Below are positions 13,501 to 21,400 of a stretch of DNA of 50,147 nucleotides, piece after piece (within the stretch, counting starts at the first letter, position 1; each line of letters begins with the position of its first letter). Position numbers and translations under genes: made by a program. Location: positions 103,173 through 153,319 of the forward strand of contig JH152658.1 of assembly GCA_000226015.1 (NCBI GenBank). Reading direction: 5' to 3'. This DNA comes from Mnemiopsis leidyi (Eukaryota > Ctenophora > Tentaculata > Lobata > Bolinopsidae). A model generated the notes under the pieces. That model saw nothing but the letters and a program-made list of their open reading frames with translations, did not search any database and was not told the DNA's origin.

Positions 13501-14656
13501 CATTTTTGTATTGGTTTGAGGATGTAAAATATTAATGCAGATCATTGAACTTATAAATCTCTGTCGCCAAATGTAGTACCCACCTATCAACAGCTTCATG
13601 GGTTTGCTGCCTATAAAAACAGTTGCTCGAAATGAGGACGTTATCAAGCAGGTTTCCTTCCCAACTGAATAGCAGTAAAAAAGTAAGGAAGTAAGGTGTT
13701 GTTATACGACTATTATAGTAAGGAAGTAAGGAAGTAAGGTGTTGTTATACGACTATTATAGTAAGGAAGTAAGGAAGTAAGGTGTTGTTATACGACTATT
13801 ATAGTAAGGAAGTAAGGAAGTAAGGTGTTGTTATACGACTATTATAGTAAGGAAGTAAGGAAGTAAGGTGTTGTAATACGACTATTATAGTAAGGAAGTA
13901 AGGAAGTAAGGTGTTGTTATACGACTATTATAGTAAGGAAGTAAGGAAGTAAGGTGTTGTTATACGACTATTATAGTAAGGAAGTAAGGAAGTAAGGTGT
14001 TGTTATACGACTATTATAGTAAGGAAGTAAGGAAGTAAGGTGTTGTTATACGACTATTATAGTAAGGAAGTAAGGAAGTAAGGTGTTGTTATACGACTAT
14101 TATAGTAAGGAAGTAAGGAAGTAAGGTGTTGTTATACGACTATAGCAAGGAAGTAAGGAAGTAAGGTGTTGTTATCCGACTATAGCAGGTTAACAGTTTG
14201 TTCCCTCAGTGCGGAGCAGGAACTGCCATCTATCTCGTCATAATGAGCAGTACGGTCGTGATTATCAGAGGAGAGAGGGTGTACTTGTGGGGCAGTGTTT
14301 ATCTTGATCAACATGGTACCTGCATTTCTTAACAATATACTATTTGTAGTCTACATGAGAATTTATCGTAAATACCACTTTTTCCAAGAATTTGTTTAGA
14401 TAGCCAACATGCAGGCGACATTTGTGTAATGAAATTCTCGACTTTAAATACTCTCACAGTAAGATTTGACAATTTTTGTTCGATTGACTATTTGATCAAC
14501 AGTTTCTCACCACTAGATGAAGAAGATATTGATCTGAAGCGAGGGAAGCCCCTGTATCTCTCTGAAACCCGATACAACTGTCTCAACCAACAATGGATAT
14601 CCCACTCCTTCGATCACACTCTCAAAAGATGGGGCTGGCATCAGCAACAATTTTAA
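1566..14656 (+). CDS. UBR3: UBR3-type E3 ubiquitin ligase, C-terminal part, 25 exons (5'-partial)
   Basis: Spliced exons: 1566-1694, 1862-2042, 2346-2560, 2701-2932, 3018-3191, 3392-3479, 3978-4163, 4354-4485, 5389-5504, 6244-6345, 6640-6884, 6987-7130, 7703-7946, 8099-8193, 8978-9079, 9363-9510, 9607-9829, 10109-10251, 11402-11478, 11643-11806, 11973-12070, 12291-12404, 13310-13419, 14210-14315, 14517-14656. Phases agree at every junction; introns are GT-AG. About 1,240 codons. Landmarks shared with animal UBR3 are [13 protein letters not shown], a basic coiled segment with [15 protein letters not shown] (6780-6840), a RING split over three exons, and a C-terminal zinc-binding region ending [14 protein letters not shown] before TAA. 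The family transfers ubiquitin to substrates; the N-terminal UBR box lies left of the window. The odd feature is that exons 5-9 encode an extra RhoGAP-like block. The identity rests on the strong C-terminal match; the first exon's left edge is least certain. Confidence 0.92.
3617..3965 (+). repeat. 43 bp minisatellite, about 8 copies, before UBR3 exon 7
   Basis: Unit ACCAGCTCAGTACC plus TTCCTTCTAG plus a TATTTTCTTGTAAATATAG tail. The last unit runs into the pyrimidine-rich acceptor of exon 7 (CTCAGTACCCC then CCTACAG). Confidence 0.85.
5309..5378 (+). repeat. 32 bp direct repeat (two copies plus a partial) before UBR3 exon 9
   Basis: CATGATCCACAAGACGCGAC followed by ACGTACC is repeated twice, then CATGATCT begins a third copy 11 bp before the acceptor at 5388. 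Confidence 0.8.
5516..5641 (+). repeat. 34 bp minisatellite after UBR3 exon 9
   Basis: Units of GGGACGATAACAACTTTCTC followed by TGTTTGCGCGAATA repeat three to four times with variation, just after the exon 9 donor. Confidence 0.75.
6987..8193 (+). other. UBR3: UBR3 RING domain exons (12-14)
   Basis: The catalytic RING is spread over three exons. Exon 12 (6987-7130) carries the first pair in SCIIC. Exon 13 (7703-7946) carries [10 protein letters not shown], which supplies the central Cys-His-His-Cys ligands. Exon 14 (8099-8193) carries the last pair in [10 protein letters not shown]. All metal ligands needed for a RING-H2 fold are visible, so the ligase is probably active. As in other animal UBR3 proteins, a long spacer separates the first pair from the Cys-His core. 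Confidence 0.85.
8304..8692 (+). repeat. 44 bp minisatellite containing acceptor-like ends, about 9 copies
   Basis: Unit GTGAACATTCTACCTACTTG, TAGGAAACAT, then GCCAAATATTTCAG. The unit's 3' end GCCAAATATTTCAG|GTG is identical to the true acceptor of UBR3 exon 15 at 8964-8980. Confidence 0.85.
8690..8827 (+). other. Candidate cassette exon in UBR3 intron 14
   Basis: The segment follows the last AATATTTCAG of the 44 bp array and runs 138 nt (46 codons) open to AAACAG|GTTATT. It is in phase 0, the same phase as the end of exon 14 and the start of exon 15, so it could be included without a frameshift. It reads [15 protein letters not shown] and continues with three cysteines. In vertebrate UBR3 a linker of variable sequence sits here. 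No conserved motif proves it, so it is only a candidate. Confidence 0.3.
10236..10285 (+). repeat. 24 bp duplication spanning the UBR3 exon 18 donor
   Basis: CAGGCTTTACTGG|GTAATTAC is followed by CAGGCTTTACTGG|GCAATTAC. The donor region is duplicated and the second copy has GC in place of GT. Confidence 0.75.
10553..10724 (+). repeat. 57 bp minisatellite, three copies, in UBR3 intron 18
   Basis: Unit begins GATAACTCTTGCAAAGTGCG and ends GATACCCAG. As 57 is a multiple of three, long spurious open frames appear on both strands. Confidence 0.85.
10899..11396 (+). repeat. 37 bp minisatellite, about 13 copies, abutting the exon 19 acceptor
   Basis: Unit GTAGGGAACTAAACTACCTC then CTTATAAGGTGTGACGT. 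The last partial unit stops a few bases before the acceptor (AG at 11400-11401) of UBR3 exon 19. Confidence 0.85.
12387..12692 (+). repeat. 35 bp minisatellite made of the UBR3 exon 22 donor, about 9 copies
   Basis: Unit TCAAGTGTAGAGTGTGTAAA|G then GTAGGTCACGTGAC. The first unit is the coding end of exon 22 plus its donor; most later copies keep AAAG|GTAGGT, and two lack the AAAGGTA part. Confidence 0.88.
12693..12900 (+). repeat. (CTCTTA)n microsatellite, left of gap
   Basis: Pure hexamer repeat starting after CAACTGTA and ending at the assembly gap. Confidence 0.95.
12902..13057. other. Assembly gap (156 N)
   Basis: Run of N inside the hexamer repeat. The sequence right of the gap begins ACTGTACTCTTAC, which is also the left edge of the repeat at 12689, so the two sides may be overlapping copies of one locus. 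Confidence 0.95.
13058..13250 (+). repeat. (CTCTTA)n microsatellite, right of gap
   Basis: Same hexamer as left of the gap with one ATTCTT variant, ending at TTAGTTAATT. It lies upstream of UBR3 exon 23. Confidence 0.95.
13678..14187 (+). repeat. 43 bp minisatellite, about 12 copies, before UBR3 exon 24
   Basis: Unit AGTAAGGAAGTAAGGAAG plus TAAGGTGTTGTTATACGACT plus ATTAT. The units are almost identical, which suggests recent expansion or homogenisation. The array ends about 20 bp before the exon 24 acceptor. Confidence 0.88.
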
Positions 14657-15385
14657 CTAACTTATCACTTCATGTGTCGGATTCCGCACACACATGCCCT
14701 TGTGTTTTACGGGGGTTCACTTGAATGTTTTATTGCTTTATAACTTGTTGCCTGGGACTCTAGGAATATTTTGTCGCTGCTACGCCACCGCTGAAGTTCT
14801 TCTTGTGGCCACAATTTGTTGTGCATAGATTTCAATTTCGAATGTCAAAAAATTGAAAATATTTGCAAGTATTTAGCGAAAAAGGAGTCAAGATTATCCA
14901 TCGTCTGCCAAATGCCAAAATGCTGCAGATTGAACTTTTGAAGATTTAAATACTCTGCTCCTTTTTATTTGGATACAGGGCTGCACATTCAAATTTGTAT
15001 TGATTGGTTAATTCACAACTTGAACTTTTTTGTATATTTAGGGCTTTAAGTTGCTGTTAAATACGAGTGTATACTGCATTGTTGTTACTTCTCAGTACAC
15101 ACAAGATAAGTTTGTTGTCTATGGAATGTATGTACAGGCTCCTGGACTTCAGCTGTAAATGTGTTTCAGTATTTGTTATTCTGTTTGTTTATCATTGCAA
15201 TCTTGTCTCCTTTCCTGAAATATAGTTCAATTTAGCTTTATCTACATATTTCAATCTACATAATCTAATGTGTGATAGTAACGAGCGTGCTTTTTATAAT
15301 CGATACTTGAATATAAAGTTGTGTAAAATATGCAATATGTATAAAAGTTATGTCTATGTAAATAAAATTATTCAAACCTCACCAT
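14657..15385 (+). other. UBR3 3' UTR with AATAAA at 15361-15366
   Basis: AT-rich non-coding sequence follows the UBR3 stop. A canonical AATAAA at 15361-15366 is the likely polyadenylation signal. The next gene's 5' leader begins almost at once, with an acceptor-like sequence ending at 15398. Confidence 0.7.
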
Positions 15386-15388
15386 TGT

Positions 15389-15398
15389 ACATTTGCAG
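15389..15398 (+). promoter_or_regulatory. Acceptor-like ACATTTGCAG before PRPF18 (candidate trans-splice site)
   Basis: ACATTTGCAG lies 23 bp after the upstream polyadenylation signal and 59 bp before the PRPF18 ATG. The identical 10-mer lies at 25391-25400 before OXNAD1. No upstream exon or promoter is visible in the short gap. A 4-codon upstream ORF (15400-15414) follows it. Use as a spliced-leader acceptor is inference. Confidence 0.4.
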
Positions 15399-15457
15399 GA
15401 TGAATCAAAGTTAACAGAAGTTTAAAGTTTTACCGCCACATCTGATTGTCGGTGGAC

Positions 15458-18400
15458 ATGGACTTCCTAAAAGCAGAACTGGCCAGGAAAAAGGCGCTGG
15501 TAAGAGAGGGTTGCCAACTATAGTTGAACTTGTATAGTAAACCGCTTATAGTCATAGTTGCTCGCTGCTCATTGTGTGTCCCAAACGTTTTGAACAACTT
15601 AAAGATTGATAAAAAACAAAAGTTGGTTCAAATTGGTCCGACCGGGGTCCGAGTTTGTAAATTTCTAACAAGCTGATGTTGGTGGTCAGAAGAGAAACAC
15701 ACAGATAATAAAGGCTTGAAATCTTCGTTTGATTACATCATTAGAGCTCAAATTATTTGTAAAATAGTAGTGTTGAAAGTATTAAAACAAGCTGATGAGT
15801 GATGACTTTCTATTCAAGTATACAATAAAAGTATCGATTTTCGAGTCGCACTGTAAATAAAATTGATAATAGTAAACAGCAATAATCAATGGTGATTGTC
15901 TTTAGTCAACCATCATTAATCACCATGTTAGTAGGTCGATTCAATAGCCATATTTGCCGTCAATGACTCCGAAGTCTTATTACTCGAAGAATACTTGAAT
16001 TTCATGGCAATTCGTGAGTGTCATTTTAGAGGCAAATTTAAACGCAATTTCAATAGTAATAGTCTCCAATACCAAAACCATACTGATTTTTATTTCACAA
16101 TAAGATTCCAGAAAATTTTCGTTTACAGTTGCAGTGTCGTGACTAAAGAAGTTCACTGCTCTCAATTCTGTCGCTGAGAGAGAGCTTAGTTAGAAACTGG
16201 CAGTCTGGAACTAAAACAGCAGGAAGGTAGAGAGCTTAGTTAGAAACTGACAGTCTGGAACTAAAACATCAGGAAGGTAGAGAGTTTAGTTAGAAACTGG
16301 CAGTCTGGAACTAAAACAGCAGGAAGGTAGAGAGTTTAGTTAGAAACTGGCAGTCTGGAACTAAAACAGCAGGAAGGTACAAAGCTAAAGAAATCCCGTT
16401 TATATCAAATTTTGAGACTCCAGTCATTCTGAGCAGAGCAGTTGCAGTTAAGCAAAAAAAACTGCCGTAAAGACGGAAATCAGAAGATGGAGCGATATTG
16501 TTAGGACAAATGTTTCTCAAGCTCCTTTTCCCAAGACCGAAGTGATTAAGAACGTTGAGCGAAACACGGTTGAGTAGAGCGAATAGACGGTTCCTGATTC
16601 ATGGCGCAACGGAAGATGCAGAAAAAACGCCAGAGGAAATTCTAGTAGACGTGTTGTTTTATTTGAACCAGCAGGTGGAAACTGTTCTAAGGCCAAAGGT
16701 TGTTGCAGAAAGAATGATCGGAATTCAGAAACCAGGTGTCAGAACTGCCAGACCGATCAAGGTAACACTGACTAACCCGGATGAAGTCAAATCAGTTCTC
16801 AGTAAGAGTAATTTCCTGAAGCAATCGCCGGATAAGTAGTTTAGGAACCTGTACCTGGCTCCAGATAGGACTTTAGAAGAGAGAAAAGAGCATCAGAAAC
16901 TGGTGTGCGTGGTGAAAAGACGAATTGTCAATTGAATCGAAGCCAGTACCACTATATCAAGAACAAGCGGGTAATGAGCGTTGATAAGACCTTATCGGCT
17001 TCAGATAACGATATAGGATCTGAGTATAGACTGATAATGATTTGAGACATGAGTTGAGGATGTTTAAGAATATAAATTATTCATGCTGTGTATCGTGTAT
17101 TTTGAGTGTCTGTTACGACTTGCATATTCGAATACTGATGCATTTATGTTTTGAGTCAGGTTTTGTGAAATTCATAGTATTTACTTGACCCGTTTTAAGG
17201 CCATACAAAACTGGTATGTTTTCGGACGATTTTCAAGAATTTATATTATTGTTATAACATGTTTAAATAAATTTGTAATAATATATGTACGGTTTTAAGG
17301 CCCTTAGATGCCAGGGCTACACAACAAAGGTTCTGACCAAAACTACTCATATCCTTTTCGTTAAGTTTATTTTGAGCAGTAGTCTACGATCTCGGCGAGG
17401 AGCACGAAAGATTCCTGTAGTATTGGTTGCAGGATTAACAGCTTCAGAATGCAGGCAGATATTCTTCCATCAAGTGCATGCAACCTCGCAGTAAAGTCGC
17501 AGTGGCCAGCAATATTTCCTTGAACTTCAAAGAAGGCCGTCAATGACACACATTGGATCCTTTGAACCATATTTGCAATAAGCGCAGAAGCATCAAACAA
17601 AATCTCGATAGAGCAGGCTATCATAGTTTTCTTACTGCTTTTTCTCTCTGATATCCCGATCTTCTTTGCACTTTCTCGGTAAAATCCTATCGTGAAGAAG
17701 AGACTAAGGAGTAGCGAGCATAGGTAACCTCCCCACATCAAATATTGGAGGCTTAGTTGCCACTCGCGGACCAGGCAATGAGAGCCGTTGACACTCCCGC
17801 AGATTGTCCGGCAGACACTCTTAGAACCCATCTACTGAGTGCTTTCTTGTGTCGTCGGAAGAAAAAAGGACGATAGATCATCGTGTTCTGGAACATGTAT
17901 ATGACAACAGTGAATAGCTTGAAGCTAATCAGGAGAACCTTCAAGAGAACCGATAAAACAGCAGGGAGGAAGAACTCCGACGTTTTTATGTGAATATTAA
18001 ACTGCTGCTTTGAGATTTCCTCGGCCAGTATTAACATACCAGTGACGATGCACCAAATTGAGTTGATAAAGCCGGTAGCCTTGACAACTGTTAGTCTCAC
18101 TGTCTTGTTATTATACTTAACTATAAGTCCGATAAGTCCAATCAACAGAGTGAATATTGCTTGTGCTAACATCATACTATAGTAATTTTCAGGCAGAGCA
18201 TAGTCAATGCTATAATTCGCACTCAGACCAAGTTCCTCAAATTGGCTCCTAGCCTTGTCAATTACGTTTTGTAAAAGTTCGTTTCCTGCCAATTCTTCCA
18301 CCAAATCTTCATGCATGAATAAGAATTGGGCATCCACATTCATGGTTGAATTTTTGAAGTGGATTTGAGAGATTCCATTTTGCTTTAACTCTTCCGTTAA

Positions 18401-21400
18401 ATCCCATTGGGCTACTTCTTGATCGCCATCCATAAAGGTCACCGAAAAATGATCAGGGATTTCATCTCTGTTGAAGCTGGACCCGTTTACCTCTGAGAAT
18501 ATCTGCTCAAACCAGTCTTTTGGAATTAATGGCATGGCTAAAAATTAGTGTTGTTTTTAGCTTCGACAACCTCGAAAGTCGAAATGGAATTTTGCATGAA
18601 ATAGACATTTGAACTAAATAACCTAGTACTTCTTAAATCTGGGCACGAGGATCAATCAATAAGTTGATAAACGTGAATTTGACCATGAATTAACATTTTT
18701 GCTAAAGATTCTCGCAAAATTTCTTAAGGCTGATCATAAGGAGCTGTCACTATTCATTTTAGCGAAATAGACAAGAAGAGCAAAAACATCGACAAAACAG
18801 ACAGGATGCCACAGTATTTTTCCATCTCTTTTTTTACCGAAGGCAAAAAAGTTAAGTAGATTGTTTAGAGTGATCTAATTTTGGGGTGGGGTTAATAGGT
18901 AGGTAGATAAATTTCGCGGTGTCCGGTGAGACAAAGGCCATCATGAAAAACACCCCGCAAGACGATAGTAACCACCTTAACGAGCTTTTAGGGCTTCCTC
19001 CTACACAAAGTTATTTCCTTAAGAAATTTCTTGGTCTGGCACGTGAAATTGCGCGTGGCTACATGAACTGCATTTGCAGCTCAGCTGATCAAATGAACGC
19101 AGATCTCTGTGAAGCAAGAACTGTCGGCAAATGGGTGTGCATAATTGATAATGAAAAACAAATAAGCGGACAGATGTCAAAATTCTCGTTTGGTGCAAAA
19201 CGAACACAATAAGAATTGCGGCCGCTTTCATTGTGTCAGGCGACCTCTGAATTTTCCGTATCAATTATCAAGCCGTCGCTTATTGTCATTAAACTTTGCG
19301 GAAGGAATAAAAATGCGCAACCTCGTACCAGACGTAATTTAGGTTAGTTTTCGTTGTTCAGCACGTGTAAATACAGACGCGAAAATGCAGCCATGATCGC
19401 AAACTCCACGCTGCATGCGCAAAGTTTGAACAAATTGCCCATTCTTTTCATCGTTTATTTCAAATATCTTAACTCTTCATGACGTCGTCATTATTGTATT
19501 GTATGGGCTGCCTTCATAATTTATTCATACTGCGTTGTGTTTAATGTTTATGCTTATTGCGTTTCATGAATTAGTCGTTCAAAACATTTATTTGGAGCAA
19601 AGATTAAAATAGTGTTACATATTCATTTCTCAATCTGTCAAGTTTAAAAGAATTTTGACTGACTGGTTCGCTGTTAAGATGCAATGGTTTGAAAAATTGA
19701 TAAAAGTCGATTCAGAAAGTTGATGTTAAGTTATGTACGATAGTCGACGCGAGGGATACCGAACTTGTAACATGCACGAACGGAACTAAACTCCGTAGAG
19801 TCAAATTTTGCCACTAGTCAAATTTTGCGTGCAAAGACTTATTTATTATTTTCTTTGTCAATGAAAGATTTCTTTGTTCCCTTGAGTTTCCTTTGTTTTC
19901 TTCGTATGACGCATTGCAATAACCCTTTGTGGCGATCGAAATTTTCAGATCGATGCTCTAGAGAATATGGTCCTTTATTCGTCCCTTTATTTGGAACGGT
20001 GTTTCTGGGAGGTGTCTCAAATTTCAAACCCCTCAAAATATAATGACCTACCATTGCTTTTGGAGGTCAATAGATGTGTTCATTAGACCATGTGAGAGTA
20101 TTTTATCACCAAGAACTGAAGCAGAGCCAATAAGTTTTAAGAAATGAGATTTAAAATCTTCGAAAATTTGAGACACATCCTCAGAAATTCCATTCTCTAT
20201 AAAGATCGTTAATCGACGGGAAGTGTCACAAATTTTCTATGTGCTAAGCAAATAGGACTTGCTAAGCCATTAGGACCACAATTTGGCGGCTTCCATGTAG
20301 GGAAAGCGGTTGACTATCTCGATGTCACACTCAGTTTAGGTGAAGACAACACTACAAACTCTACCGGAGGGAAACTGATGCACGGAGGTACTTGCAAACA
20401 GACAGTTTCCACTCTGAACAAGTCTTCCAATCCGTAGTCTTCTCACAGATGTTCCGTGTTATCCAGAGAAACTCATTAGACAACACCTGTGTTGAAGATC
20501 TGACCCAGTTTAAGAAAGACCTTAGAGCCAGTGGACACAATGAGACGATGATGGAAGAACTGGAACCTAGGGCAGCCCAAAGAGCCATGGAGAATGAACT
20601 TTACAGCCATAAACCCACAAAACAAAACCAAAATCATAAGTTTTTTTCTATTAAGGACTTTCAAGAAGTTAAAGAAAGGATAAAACTTGTCAGATCACTT
20701 GAGCCTGACAGCAAACAGATTTGTGGTTCACCGCATTTTGTGCTGTTTCACTGCATATCCATGACACACCTAAATTCTCTATTTCTGCGATAAATTTGTC
20801 AGATGTTATTCTAGCTAAAAACTTAAAATCATGATCTTGGCCCTTGGGCCTATACAATAAAGGGCCATCTTAGGTGTCTAAACGAGGTTTGTGCCTTCAA
20901 GGTTTTACGTCCATCACCGTTATATGAAACCCGGTCATAATCGGGTTTTGAGTCGTTTGCCACACTTGCAATGCAATAGACATTATAACATAAGGGTGCA
21001 TTTAAAAAAATTTATTCATACAGTATGCTTCGATTTCTTCAGGGGAAAATACGCGAGATTTGATATATCAGCTGCATTGCGCAAACGTTTTGAAGTCTTT
21101 TTCGACAAGTATTTTAATATTTGGGGAAAATTTGGAGTGAATTTAACTTCTGAGCATGTGTTTTAGCATGGCATGTCATTCATTCTTTTAGCTCTTACAG
21201 TTATTTTTATTTGATATTTAGATATTCAGTTCGTTTTACCTAATATTAACAGTTTTAGCTAGCGGATGGTATTCGGAGGGCATTAATGTAATGTACTGTG
21301 AACTGGTCCCAAGTCCAGTCGCCATCTTATTATTTATGTCAAATAACCGTGTTTAGTCATTGACTACTGATTAGGTTCAAAGTTTAGCATTACTTAAACT

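Larger units (their letters stand above)
12291..14656 (+). other. UBR3: UBR3 C-terminal zinc-binding region (exons 22-25)
   Basis: Exon 22 ends with a CRVC pair, exon 23 supplies CLVCGQLVC, a CC pair and a Cys-His pair in GECTKHAQK, and exon 24 opens with [11 protein letters not shown]. This Cys/His spacing is the UBR-family C-terminal zinc module. Exon 25 gives the very conserved [15 protein letters not shown] segment and the stop at 14654-14656. The intron between exons 22 and 23 holds the donor minisatellite, the hexamer repeat and the assembly gap. Confidence 0.85.

Noticed and set aside
18919..19212. 97-codon plus-strand open frame
   Set aside because: It lies inside a dispersed repeat and the second copy of that repeat has stops in the same frame.
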